A stretch of 64,000 nucleotides of DNA. Source: Limnohabitans sp. Rim8. GTDB taxonomy: Bacteria; Pseudomonadota; Gammaproteobacteria; Burkholderiales; Burkholderiaceae_C. The stretch is from contig CAMDFT010000001.1 in assembly GCA_945897795.1 (NCBI GenBank), forward strand, positions 43,672 to 107,671, in the 5' to 3' direction. Positions 49,084 to 59,925 of this stretch are shown in pieces (positions within the stretch are counted from its first letter, which is position 1; each line of letters begins with the position of its first letter). The notes beneath the pieces were generated by a model. It saw nothing but the letters and a program-made list of their open reading frames with translations. It did not search any database and was not told where the DNA came from. Position numbers and translations under genes: made by a program.

Positions 49084-51009
49084 TCAGCCCAGTGCCTTGG
49101 CAATCTTTTGGCGCGGCACCGTGGTTTTGGGGCATTGGCCTTTGGGCAGCTCAAACCACTGGCGCACATCGTTCTCCACGCCCACGCCGTGCATGAAGTT
49201 GTAGATGGCTTTTTTCAGGCCCTGGCCCAGCAGGTTGTGGTCCACACCCAGTGGCATGGGCGTTGGGTCGACAAAGCCCACATCGTTTTTGGCAAAGGTG
49301 CCCTCGGGCAGGGGCAATAACGTGACGCCGTATGCCTCCGGATTTTTACCTACTGGCGAATGCACGGTGCACACAAAGCGGTGGAAAAAACCGCTGTGGA
49401 TGCAGCCGTTTTCAAACAACTGCCGCACGTATTCGAGCGCGTCCACCGTGTCTTGCACGGTCTGCGTGGGAAAGCCGTACATCAGGTAGGCATGCACCAT
49501 CACACCCGCGTCGGCAAAGCCTTTGGTCACTTGGGCAACCTGCTCCACCGAGACCCCTTTTTTCATGAGGCTGAGCAAACGGTCAGAAGCGACTTCAAGC
49601 CCGCCCGACATGGCAATGCAACCGCTTTGCGCCAGCAACTCGCACAGCTCGGGCGTGAAGGTCTTCTCAAAACGGATGTTGCCCCACCAAGAGATTTGCA
49701 CGCCCCTGCGCAGCAGCTCTTCGGCCAGGGCCTTGAGGGCTTTGGGTGGCGCGGCTTCGTCTACAAAGTGAAAGCCGGTCTGGCCGGTTTCGGCCACGAT
49801 TTGCTCGATGCGGTCCACCAGCGTGCTGGCCTGCGCGGTTTCGTAGCGGCTGATGTAGTCCAGGCTCACGTCGCAAAAGCTGCACTTTTTCCAGTAGCAA
49901 CCGTGCGCCACGGTGAGTTTGTTCCAGCGCCCGTCGCTCCACAGCCGGTTCATCGGATTGAGCATGTCGAGCAGCGATAAGTATTTGTGCAGCGGCAGTC
50001 CGTCCCAAGTGGCCGTGCCCACCTCTTCAAAGGGGATGTCGGGCTCTTGCATATTGATGTATTGCACCTGACCTGCATCGTTTCGGATGAAGGTGCGCTG
50101 GAGGCGCTGCGCGCTGCGCTGGCCCTGCAGGTGTTCGATCAGGCTGAGCAGCGGGCGTTCACCGCCGTCCAGTGTGACGAAGTCCACATGGTCAAAGACG
50201 CGCGCGTCTTTCAGCTCGCGCAGCTCGGTGTTCACAAAGCCGCCACCCAGGCCAATGCGGATGGCAGGATGCGCCCGCTTGATGCACTGGGCAATGCGAA
50301 AGGCCGCATAGACCGAGCCAGGGAAGGGCACAGACAGCAATACCAAGGTGGGCTGGTGGCGCTCAATGGCCTGCAGTGCCAAGCGCTCCAGCGTGGTGTC
50401 GATCAGGTTGGGGGACTCGGCCAGGGCTTCGGCCAGCGCGTCAAAGCTGGGTTGGCTGGCGGCCAGGCGCTCGGCGTAGCGCACAAATTCAAAGCCTTCG
50501 TCGACCGCATCGCGCAGCACATCGGCCAGGTCGTTCAGGTACAGCGTGGCCAGGTGGCGGGCGCGGTCGGTCTGGCCCAGTGCGCCAAAAGCCCAGCCAA
50601 TGGGGTCTCCGGTGCCGTCGTCTTCGTAGGCATCGAGCGCGGCAAAGCGCGGGCCTTCGGGCAAAAAGCCCCGGCCGGCGATGCGGTGGCTCAGGGTGCT
50701 GTCGCGGCCTTGCAAAAAAGCGATCACCGGGTTGATGCTGATGGCGTAATCGTGGAAATGGTCGAGAAAGAAGTTGACCGGGCCGGAGCGTTCTTCAACC
50801 GGCAAGGCCAGGGCTGCGTCACGCAGCTCGGTCAGCCCTTTTTTGTTCAGCAAGGCCAGCACGGTGGCCAGCGCCAGGTCTTCTTGCACCGCATCAAAAC
50901 CCCGTGAACGCAAAAAACCCGTCAGGTAAGCCGTGGACGGGTAGGGCGTGTTGAGCTGCGTCATCGGCGGGATGAGGCTCAGGACTTTGAACGGGGCGGG
51001 GCTGGGCAT
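49084..51009 (-). CDS. B12-binding-domain radical SAM protein
   Basis: A 641-residue protein with an N-terminal region resembling a cobalamin-binding domain (VLSLIPPMTQLNTPYPSTAYL) and a radical SAM core with the cluster motif GCYWKKCSFC. Radical SAM proteins of this type (COG1032) often methylate or rearrange unactivated carbons; the substrate is unknown. It is transcribed alone on the minus strand, convergent with the SDR gene. The 170-base gap on its 5' side holds GGGGACAT repeats. Confidence 0.86.
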   Translation of the reverse strand: MPSPAPFKVLSLIPPMTQLNTPYPSTAYLTGFLRSRGFDAVQEDLALATVLALLNKKGLTELRDAALALPVEERSGPVNFFLDHFHDYAISINPVIAFLQGRDSTLSHRIAGRGFLPEGPRFAALDAYEDDGTGDPIGWAFGALGQTDRARHLATLYLNDLADVLRDAVDEGFEFVRYAERLAASQPSFDALAEALAESPNLIDTTLERLALQAIERHQPTLVLLSVPFPGSVYAAFRIAQCIKRAHPAIRIGLGGGFVNTELRELKDARVFDHVDFVTLDGGERPLLSLIEHLQGQRSAQRLQRTFIRNDAGQVQYINMQEPDIPFEEVGTATWDGLPLHKYLSLLDMLNPMNRLWSDGRWNKLTVAHGCYWKKCSFCDVSLDYISRYETAQASTLVDRIEQIVAETGQTGFHFVDEAAPPKALKALAEELLRRGVQISWWGNIRFEKTFTPELCELLAQSGCIAMSGGLEVASDRLLSLMKKGVSVEQVAQVTKGFADAGVMVHAYLMYGFPTQTVQDTVDALEYVRQLFENGCIHSGFFHRFVCTVHSPVGKNPEAYGVTLLPLPEGTFAKNDVGFVDPTPMPLGVDHNLLGQGLKKAIYNFMHGVGVENDVRQWFELPKGQCPKTTVPRQKIAKALG

Positions 51010-51046
51010 GGGCAGAACAGTGAAAAAAACAAAGTTGATTATCGAC

Positions 51047-51080
51047 GGGGGACATCGCTACATGGCTAAAAAGGGGACAT
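51047..51080 (+). repeat. GGGGACAT direct repeat, possible insertion-sequence end remnant
   Basis: GGGGACAT occurs at 51047-51054 and 51073-51080, 26 bases apart, with GGCTAAAAA between. The pattern resembles repeated terminal motifs of insertion sequences, but no transposase is present. It borders the toxin-antitoxin island. Confidence 0.4.
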
Positions 51081-51179
51081 CTCTTATTCGGGTTGGAATC
51101 GGTCGAGCAGGGGACGGGTCAAATGATGTGGGCAATCCAGTCTTGACGTAACTACAAAATGCAACAACAATAGACCCGC

Positions 51180-51458
51180 ATGGAACTCGAATGGGACGCG
51201 GCCAAGGCAGCATTGAACCTGCAAAAGCACCGCGTTGCTTTTGAAGACGCTGCGCGGGTTTTTCTGGACGGTGGGCGACTTGAAAGTTACGACGGGCGTG
51301 AGGACCATGGTGAAGACCGTTGGGCCACGATCGGGCAAGTCTATGCGTCTGTCCTCTACGTGGTTTACACCCTCAGGCATGTGGACACCATTCGCATCAT
51401 TTCCGCACGAAAGGCACTTTCTCATGAGCAAAAACAATATCGCGAAGCTAACGCTTGA
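51180..51458 (+). CDS. brnT: BrnT-family ribonuclease toxin
   Basis: A 92-residue RelE-fold toxin of type II BrnTA modules, expected to cleave mRNA. It has the family start ELEWDAAKAALNLQKHRVAFEDAARVF (quoted partly: EWDAAKAALNLQKHRV), RWATIGQ in the centre, and the RIISARKALSHEQKQY end. The gene overlaps brnA by 35 bases. It probably shares an autoregulated promoter in the 170-base gap upstream. Confidence 0.9.
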   Translation: MELEWDAAKAALNLQKHRVAFEDAARVFLDGGRLESYDGREDHGEDRWATIGQVYASVLYVVYTLRHVDTIRIISARKALSHEQKQYREANA

Positions 51459-51738
51459 CTCCAAGCACCCTCCGCCATTGACTGAAGCGCAACACTCGCG
51501 CTTGTCAGCTTTGGCCGCGTTGCCTGACGATCAGATCGACACCAGCGATGCGCCGTTCAGGCCCGATGCGGTTTGGATGAAGGCGGCCGAGCAGTTGCCG
51601 CACACCAAAAAGCAAATCACCTTGCGCATTGATGCCGAGGTGTTGGATTTTTTCAAAGACAGCGGCAAGCGTTATCAGTCACGCATGAATGCCGTTTTAC
51701 GCTCTTACGTTGACTCGCACAAGGCGCACGCGAAATAA
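51424..51738 (+). CDS. brnA: BrnA-family antitoxin
   Basis: A 104-residue ribbon-helix-helix antitoxin of the BrnA family, with ITLRIDAEVLDFFKDSGKRYQSRMN and VLRSYVDSHK forming the DNA-binding part. It neutralises BrnT and should repress the operon. The start is ATG 51424 inside brnT; the frame runs further upstream but would duplicate brnT sequence. Confidence 0.9.
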   Translation: MSKNNIAKLTLDSKHPPPLTEAQHSRLSALAALPDDQIDTSDAPFRPDAVWMKAAEQLPHTKKQITLRIDAEVLDFFKDSGKRYQSRMNAVLRSYVDSHKAHAK

Positions 51739-51878
51739 GCAAGGCCACGCCAGTCCCAACAAAGCTGCCTTGCCCTCACGCCTCTTGTTGGTGCCGTGGA
51801 TGTCTGGTGCTTGATTGTCCTTGCTGCTGTATTGGGGCAGCGTGTGAGGTTTACCGTTTGACGGTATAAAATAACGAC

Positions 51879-52157
51879 ATGATCCTTTCGTTCAACTGCT
51901 CGGATACCGCCAGACTTTTTGAGACGGGAAAAGCCAAGCGTTTTACTAACATTCGCGCTGTGGCTGAACGGAAACTGCAGATGTTGGACAGTGCTGCGAC
52001 CCTTGACTTTTTGCGATCACCGCCTGGTAATCGATTGGAGGCCTTGTCGGGTGACAGGGCCTGCCAGCACAGCATCCGCATCAACGATCAATGGCGAATT
52101 TGTTTCACTTGGACGGCCGACGGTCCGAAGGGTGTTGAGATTTTGGACTACCACTGA
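51879..52157 (+). CDS. higB: HigB-type mRNA interferase toxin
   Basis: A 92-residue RelE/ParE-superfamily toxin of the plasmid-maintenance killer type. It has the GKAKRFTNIRAVAERKLQMLD region, GNRLEALSGDRACQHSIRIND and the characteristic QWRICFTWTADGP-EILDYH end. In the family it cleaves mRNA on the ribosome. The gap 51739-51878 upstream contains CCGTTTGACGGT (51853-51864), a perfect palindrome that may be a HigA operator. HigA follows by 15 bases. Confidence 0.92.
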   Translation: MILSFNCSDTARLFETGKAKRFTNIRAVAERKLQMLDSAATLDFLRSPPGNRLEALSGDRACQHSIRINDQWRICFTWTADGPKGVEILDYH

Positions 52158-52172
52158 AAGGAGCGTGTGAAC

Positions 52173-52487
52173 ATGAAAAACGGCATGCGTCTGGTTCATC
52201 CCGGTGAAATTTTGCGTGAAGATTATTTGCAACCCTTGGGTATGAGCGTCAATGCCTTGGCCAAAGCCTTGCACGTGACGCCCAGCCGCGTGAACGACAT
52301 CGTGCTTGAGCGTCGCAGTGTGACGCCAGACACAGCCTTGCGTTTGGCCAGATTTTTTGGGGGCGATGCCCAGTCATGGCTGAATTTGCAGCAAGCCTAT
52401 GACTTGAAAGTGGCGGAGAAGTCCTTGATGAAAAACATCCTCAAAACCATCATGCCTTACAGCCCTTCTTCGATGGTGACTTCTTGA
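52173..52487 (+). CDS. higA: HigA-type antitoxin
   Basis: A 104-residue XRE helix-turn-helix antitoxin. The conserved LVHPGEILREDYLQPLGMS start, NALAKALHVTPSRVNDIVLERRS helix-turn-helix, and DTALRLARFFGGDAQSWLNLQ stretch match HigA. ATG 52173 lies nine bases after AAGGAG and is chosen over GTG 52167. Its stop overlaps the TTG start of the next gene (TTGA), so the following gene may be part of the same module. Confidence 0.92.
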   Translation: MKNGMRLVHPGEILREDYLQPLGMSVNALAKALHVTPSRVNDIVLERRSVTPDTALRLARFFGGDAQSWLNLQQAYDLKVAEKSLMKNILKTIMPYSPSSMVTS

Positions 52488-53632
52488 GTTTGTCAGAGCT
52501 TGCTCTTCATCCCGAAGCTAACGCCCAACTCACCCTCGCACAACAGCGCTTCAACGACTTGCTGGCCCAGATCGAGCGGCTATCGGGGCAGATCCAGCGA
52601 CTGGAAGCGTGGTCTGATAAGCACCGTTATGCGCACATTCAGGCCCTGCGCGAGTCGGTGCAGTTGTCGCAGGGGCACCGCAAAAGTTTGCTGCTTTTTG
52701 TGCATGAGCGCCTGCAAAGTGCAGACTTCACCGATCGGCAGCAGCGCATGGCCCGGGGGCTTGTGCGGGGTTTGATGGCGCATTTGGCCGCCACCAACGA
52801 CCCTCAGGTTAAAGCCTTGGTTGACATGTATGTGACCGACGAAGACGAGCAAGAAGCCGCAGAGGAGCAGGCAGAAGCCGCGCAACGTTTGCGCGAGCGC
52901 ATCGAAGAAGCGCTGGGCCAGCCGATTGAAAAACCTGGCCAGTACCAGACACCCGAAGAGATGATGGCTGCAGGCATGCGCCAGTGGCAACGCCAGCAGC
53001 AAGCCGACGAAGACCGAAAGAACGCCAAGCGCGCGGCTCGCAAAGCCCAAAAACAGGCGCAAAAGAAAAGCGCTGCCGCCGAAAAAGGCGAATTTCCCGC
53101 GACGCTGATGCGCGAGTTGGACGCCAAAAGCGCCATCCGCACGATCTTTCGGCAACTGGCAAGTAGCTTGCATCCCGACCGTGAGCCCGATGAACAAGAG
53201 CGCCTGCGCAAGACCGGCTTGATGAGCGAGGTCAACGCCGCCTATGAAAAAAACGACCTGACCACTTTGTTGCGCCTGCAAATGCAGGTGGCGCAGGTCA
53301 ACCCCCAAAACAAGGCTGGCACGGCACGCATGGCCGACGACAAGTTGATCGCCATGTCCTTGCTGCTCAAGGAGCAGGTGGCTGCGCTCGAAGACGATCT
53401 GGAGCAATTGGAAAGCCGCTTGAGCCGCGAACTGTGCGTGCCGGTGAGCTCCAGTGCCGATGAAGCTGCCCTCAGCCAGTCACTGCAGCGCATTCAGGCC
53501 GACCAGCGCCACAGCGCCGACAGCCTGGCGGCCGATTTGCGTCGCATTCAGAACGACGCTGAACTCAAGCGTTGGCTGAAAGAGCAGTGGCAGTTGGCCA
53601 AAGAACAGATGCAGTCGTCCACGGATTTTTGA
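52484..53632 (+). CDS. J-domain protein, coupled to higBA
   Basis: A 382-residue cytoplasmic protein with long coiled-coil-like helices, a Gln/Lys/Ala-rich middle, and a J-domain-like segment with an HPD motif (residues 230-232) in LASSLHPDREPDEQERL. J domains stimulate the ATPase of DnaK/Hsp70. It starts with TTG overlapping the higA stop, so expression depends on higBA translation. The function is unknown; it could tether a chaperone to an unknown client, and whether it belongs to the toxin-antitoxin system is open. Confidence 0.75.
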   Translation: MSLSELALHPEANAQLTLAQQRFNDLLAQIERLSGQIQRLEAWSDKHRYAHIQALRESVQLSQGHRKSLLLFVHERLQSADFTDRQQRMARGLVRGLMAHLAATNDPQVKALVDMYVTDEDEQEAAEEQAEAAQRLRERIEEALGQPIEKPGQYQTPEEMMAAGMRQWQRQQQADEDRKNAKRAARKAQKQAQKKSAAAEKGEFPATLMRELDAKSAIRTIFRQLASSLHPDREPDEQERLRKTGLMSEVNAAYEKNDLTTLLRLQMQVAQVNPQNKAGTARMADDKLIAMSLLLKEQVAALEDDLEQLESRLSRELCVPVSSSADEAALSQSLQRIQADQRHSADSLAADLRRIQNDAELKRWLKEQWQLAKEQMQSSTDF

Positions 53633-53650
53633 TTTGGGCGCGTGGTCTTC

Positions 53651-53757
53651 GCAGGTCGGCACCTTCAGGTCCGACATCTTCGGTGTGCCACCGCCTTTTG
53701 AAAATGTCGCTCCGCGAAAAAATCAAGCGTCGGACCGTAAAGTCCCGACCTACAAGG
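53651..53757. repeat. Pair of REP-like repeats
   Basis: The gap after the J-domain gene contains GCAGGTCGGCACCTTCAGG (53651 on) and a partly inverted copy at 53727-53757 ending GTCCCGACCTACAAGG. Each can form a stem (GTCGG/CCGAC type). They look like a REP doublet and share the TACAAGG-type end with the element at 28716-28798. Confidence 0.5.
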
Positions 53758-53763
53758 TTTTGT

Positions 53764-54246
53764 TCAAAGCCACTTCTGCATGAAGCTGGCTTGGCCCGCT
53801 GCTAGGTCGAGCGCGTAGGGCTCAAAGCCAAAGCCCAAGTAACTTTTTAAAGCCCGCGCATTGCCCGTCAGCACTTCCAAGGTCAGCTTGCAGCAACCGC
53901 GGTCCTTGGCATGTTGCTCGGCAGCCGCCAGCAAAGCCTGACCCACACCCGCACCCCGATGACCCGGCAGCACGGCGATGTCGTGGATGTTCATCAGGGG
54001 CTGTGCCTTGAAGGTGGAATACCCTTCGATGCAATTGACCAAGCCCACGGGCGCATCGTTCAACCAAGCGATGAAGCTGGCCGCATCGCTGCGTGCGGCC
54101 AGGTCATCGCACAAGCGCGCTTTCACATCCTGCGCCAGCGCCTCGCCCCCGCCCATCGGGTCTTGGGCATAAGCGTCCAAAAGCATCACCAGGGCTTGGC
54201 GGTGCGCGGGGTTTTGGTAGTCAACGGGCAAGATGTGAAGTGGCAT
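53764..54246 (-). CDS. GNAT-family N-acetyltransferase
   Basis: A 160-residue GNAT protein with the acetyl-CoA-binding motif A around GHRGAGVGQALLAAAEQ and motif B at LEVLTGNARALKSYLGFGF. The substrate is unknown; amines or amino acids are possible. ATG 54246 lies 2 bases after the dadA stop, so this gene is probably expressed from the glycine-riboswitch-controlled transcript. Confidence 0.86.
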   Translation of the reverse strand: MPLHILPVDYQNPAHRQALVMLLDAYAQDPMGGGEALAQDVKARLCDDLAARSDAASFIAWLNDAPVGLVNCIEGYSTFKAQPLMNIHDIAVLPGHRGAGVGQALLAAAEQHAKDRGCCKLTLEVLTGNARALKSYLGFGFEPYALDLAAGQASFMQKWL

Positions 54247-54248
54247 GG

Positions 54249-55508
54249 TCAGGCGGTGGCAGGGGTCAAGAAGGATCGCACATTGTCCTGCATAGCGGCC
54301 ATCACATGGCCAGCCAATTGGTGCGCCGTGATGGCGCTCAGCGTCCAGCCCAGGTGCCCGTGGCCGGTGTTGTAAAACACATTGGCCTTCTTGCCCGCGC
54401 CCACCCGAGGCAGCATGTTGGGCATCATGGGGCGCAGGCCCGCCCAAGGCACCACCTTGCGGGTGTCGATGTCAGGGAAGCACTGGTTGACCCACTGAAT
54501 CAGGGGCTGGATGCGGTCAGCGCGGATGTCCAGGTTGATGCCGTTGAACTCTGCGGTCCCCGCGACGCGAAAGCGGTCATCGCCCAAGCGGCTGGTGACC
54601 AGTTTGGTCTCGTCGTCGAGCAGGCTGACTTGCGGCGCTGCTGCTTGGCTGGCACCGTCGGGCAGGTTCACGGTGATCGAGTAACCCTTGACGGGGTAGA
54701 TGTTCAGACGGTCACCCAACTGCGCGGCCAGGCGGCGGCCATGTACGCCAGCACAAATCACGATACCGTCAAAGGTCAGCGAGTCGGTATCACCGGCATG
54801 CCTGACTTGCACGAAAGCGCTTTGGCCGTTGGCGGCGACGCTCAGGACTTCGTGTTCGTTGAGGATCTTGACGCCCAGGCGCTCGCAGGCCTTGGCCAAG
54901 CCATAGGTGAACTTGTGGATATCGCCCGTCGAGTCGCTTTCGGTGAAGTAGCCACCGTAGTAATTGCCGTGCAGGGTGGGCTCAATGGCCTTGATCTCTT
55001 CAGGCGTCACCGCTCGACGGGGCAAGCCGCCTTGGGCCAGCAACTTGGAGACTTGCCCGGCATGGTCAAAGCCCTTTTTGTCACGGTAAAAATGCAGAAT
55101 GCCTTCGCGCTTGTGGTCGAACTCGATGCCCTCTGCTTGGGCCCACGCAAAGTGGTGTTCGCGCGATTCAATGGCCAGGCGGACCGTGGTGATGGTGTTG
55201 TCTTTGTACTTGGGAATAGCGGCCACGAACTCGGCCATCCAGCTGAGCTTGTGCCAGGTGGGGGCGGGGTTCATCAGCAAGGGCGCGTCTTTTTTGAACA
55301 TCCACTTCAGCCCCTTGATGATCGTAAACGGGTGGGTCCAGACTTCGGCGTTGGATGCCGAGAGTTGACCGCCGTTGGCATAGGATGTTTCCATGCCGGG
55401 GTAGCGGTTTTTCTCGATCAGGGTGACCTGAATGCCTTGTTGGGCCAGGGCGTAGGCGGAGGTGACGCCGGTGATACCGCCACCAATGATGACCATGTGC
55501 TTTTTCAT
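54249..55508 (-). CDS. dadA: D-amino-acid dehydrogenase-like flavoprotein
   Basis: FAD-dependent oxidoreductase of the DadA family that deaminates D-amino acids, or possibly glycine, at the membrane. The 419-residue protein opens with GGGITGVTSAYALAQQG (FAD), has ETSYANGGQLSASNAE typical of DadA, and the C-terminal FYNTGHGHLGWTLS segment. Upstream is a tandem glycine riboswitch rather than the usual DadX racemase, which suggests control by glycine and perhaps glycine as substrate. The ATG at 55508 is preferred over one six codons upstream, as it has GGAG nearby (CTCC on the plus strand near 55512). Confidence 0.85.
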   Translation of the reverse strand: MKKHMVIIGGGITGVTSAYALAQQGIQVTLIEKNRYPGMETSYANGGQLSASNAEVWTHPFTIIKGLKWMFKKDAPLLMNPAPTWHKLSWMAEFVAAIPKYKDNTITTVRLAIESREHHFAWAQAEGIEFDHKREGILHFYRDKKGFDHAGQVSKLLAQGGLPRRAVTPEEIKAIEPTLHGNYYGGYFTESDSTGDIHKFTYGLAKACERLGVKILNEHEVLSVAANGQSAFVQVRHAGDTDSLTFDGIVICAGVHGRRLAAQLGDRLNIYPVKGYSITVNLPDGASQAAAPQVSLLDDETKLVTSRLGDDRFRVAGTAEFNGINLDIRADRIQPLIQWVNQCFPDIDTRKVVPWAGLRPMMPNMLPRVGAGKKANVFYNTGHGHLGWTLSAITAHQLAGHVMAAMQDNVRSFLTPATA

Positions 55509-55574
55509 AAGGAGTTTTCTCTTCAAAACGTCTCAAACAGGTGGACACGCTGCGCACCGGATGTGCGTGGCATG

Positions 55575-55785
55575 ACCCCCTCTGTTTGAAACCTGAGAGA
55601 TTCACCGAACGGGGTTCGGCTTGCTCCTGCGGTGGACCCGGGTGACGAACCCGGGGCGCTCTTCAGAGTTTTTGGAGCTTGAGGGCTCCGTTTCGTGTCG
55701 GTCCTGGGTACCTGAGAGTTTCCGGGGTGGTTGCTCCTTCGGCGCTGCACAAGGCTTTTTCAAGGCAGTACAGGCTCTCCCGACG
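55575..55785 (-). promoter_or_regulatory. Tandem glycine riboswitch upstream of dadA
   Basis: On the minus strand the RNA begins CGGGAGAGCC, continues through GCGCCGAAGGAGCAACC and closes with ACTCTCAGGTA (first aptamer), then a second aptamer contains CTCTGAAGAGCGCC, CCGCAGGAGCAAGCC and AATCTCTCAGGT. These are the conserved core elements of glycine aptamers, in the usual two-aptamer order. The region 55509-55574 between it and dadA holds a CGCAC/GTGCG hairpin (55553-55567) that may form the expression platform. Confidence 0.88.
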
Positions 55786-55823
55786 CGAATCTGGTTTTTA
55801 CCGGTTGCTCTTGAACTCAGTCA

Positions 55824-55888
55824 CCCCGGGTGAAGACCCGGGGCCCATTTTCTTTGGCCGCATGGATCCCGGCTCAAGGCGGGATGAC
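55824..55888. repeat. GC-rich palindromic repeats between gcvP and the riboswitch
   Basis: An 8-bp perfect stem CCCCGGGT-GAAG-ACCCGGGG (55824-55843) is followed by a second motif GGATCCCGGCTCAAGGCGGG (55864-55883), which forms a CCCG/CGGG stem. Both resemble dispersed repeats. The first is similar to the ACCCGGG hairpin inside the second glycine aptamer at about 55635-55656. The remaining bases up to gcvP hold nothing else. Confidence 0.5.
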
Positions 55889-55904
55889 AAAGGAAAGACT
55901 GTGA

Positions 55905-58814
<2,910 letters not shown>

Positions 58815-58836
58815 GTGAGGGCTTTCAAGATAGGGG

Positions 58837-59451
58837 TTAGGACTTTGCGGGCCTGCTGAGAGCTTCGTATGCAGGCAACCAACCGGGTTGTTTTTGAATG
58901 TCGTGCAGCCAACGTCGGAGGTGAGAGTACGGCGTCAGATTGAGCCTGGCCTCTTCAGCCCAAAACAAGTAACTGGCACAACTGATGTCTGCGATGGTGA
59001 AGCCGGAAGACAACAGAAACGGCTGTTGCGAAAGGTGTGCGTCCAGTGTTTTTAGATCGGCCTGAGCCCGCGCAGCCAGGTAGGCCAGCACCTCGGGTGG
59101 TTGCGGCACGTAGCGATAGGCGAAGCGAAGATTGGGCACACTGAAGTTGATGCGGTTAGGCTCCCAGAAAAGCCATTCCATCAGTCGTGACCATTCTTGC
59201 GGTTCACCGCAGAAGCGCTGAATTTTTTGCGCAAGATGGATCAGGATTGCGTTGGATTGGCACCATGAACGCCCTTCGTCCACCAGCACAGGCACCTCAC
59301 CGAACGCACTTGCATTTTGAAAGGCTTCGGTACGGGCGTGGCGCGGCAGGTTGATATCGACCCATTCGTACTGATGCGGTAGCTCTGCTATCAGCAGCAA
59401 CAGCCGCACCTTGTAAGCGTGACCCGAATCGTGGTGACCGTAGAGCAACAC
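58837..59451 (-). CDS. Glutathione S-transferase-family protein within the gcv operon
   Basis: A 204-residue GST-like protein: thioredoxin-type N-terminal domain ([28 protein letters not shown], then [10 protein letters not shown]) and an all-helical C-terminal domain ([14 protein letters not shown]). It starts with GTG. It lies between gcvH and gcvP, 12 bases after gcvH and 22 before gcvP, so it is presumably co-transcribed; a GST is not part of the known glycine cleavage reaction. Confidence 0.87.
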   Translation of the reverse strand: MLLYGHHDSGHAYKVRLLLLIAELPHQYEWVDINLPRHARTEAFQNASAFGEVPVLVDEGRSWCQSNAILIHLAQKIQRFCGEPQEWSRLMEWLFWEPNRINFSVPNLRFAYRYVPQPPEVLAYLAARAQADLKTLDAHLSQQPFLLSSGFTIADISCASYLFWAEEARLNLTPYSHLRRWLHDIQKQPGWLPAYEALSRPAKS

Positions 59452-59463
59452 GATGATCTGGCC

Positions 59464-59832
59464 TCAGGCGTTGGCTGAGAAAGCGTTATAGGCGGTCTCG
59501 TCCAACAGGGCGTCGGTCTGTGCGGGGTTGCTCAGCTTGACCTTGAAGAACCAGCCTTTGCCCAGCGGGTCGGTGTTGGCCAGAGACGGGTCGCCACGCA
59601 ATTCTTCGTTGACTTCGGTGATCTCGCCGTCCACGGGCATGTAGACGTCGGCAGCGGCCTTGACCGACTCGACCACGCCAGCGACTTCTTTGGCGGCAAA
59701 GGTCTTGCCCACTTCTGGCAGGTCCACAAACACCACATCGCCCAGCGCATCCTGCGCGTGGTGGGTGATGCCCACGACAGCGGTGTCGCCGTCAATTTGC
59801 AACCATTCGTGGTCTTCGGTGTACTTGATCAT
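59464..59832 (-). CDS. gcvH: Glycine cleavage system H protein
   Basis: Lipoyl carrier that shuttles the aminomethyl group between the P, T and L proteins. The 122-residue protein has the lipoylated lysine in [13 protein letters not shown] and the usual KYTEDHEWL start. A GGAG sits 5-8 bases before the ATG. The E3 component is supplied by LpdA, of which one copy is at 854-2281. Confidence 0.97.
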   Translation of the reverse strand: MIKYTEDHEWLQIDGDTAVVGITHHAQDALGDVVFVDLPEVGKTFAAKEVAGVVESVKAAADVYMPVDGEITEVNEELRGDPSLANTDPLGKGWFFKVKLSNPAQTDALLDETAYNAFSANA

Positions 59833-59853
59833 GAGGGGGCTCCTTTTGTATTT

Positions 59854-59921
59854 AATTGGGGTCAGATCCCAATTGTTTGGCTTGAATGAGTGTGTGGATT
59901 AATTGGGATCTGACCCCGATT
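59854..59921. repeat. Long inverted repeat between gcvT and gcvH
   Basis: Two 21-base arms, at 59854-59874 (AATTGGGGTCAGATCCCAAT plus T) and 59901-59921, are inverted copies with one mismatch and a 26-base spacer. Each arm is itself partly palindromic (TTGGG...CCCAA). Transcribed, they form a long hairpin inside the gcvT-gcvH transcript. The motif is of the GGTCAGATCCC dispersed type. Confidence 0.8.
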
Positions 59922-59925
59922 AACT

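Noticed and set aside
55621..55760. Minus-strand hairpins near 55.6-55.7 kb as a plain terminator for gcvP
   Set aside because: The conserved CGAAGGAGCAACC and CTCTCAGG elements show that they belong to the glycine riboswitch, and they lie downstream of dispersed repeats, not in a T-rich context.
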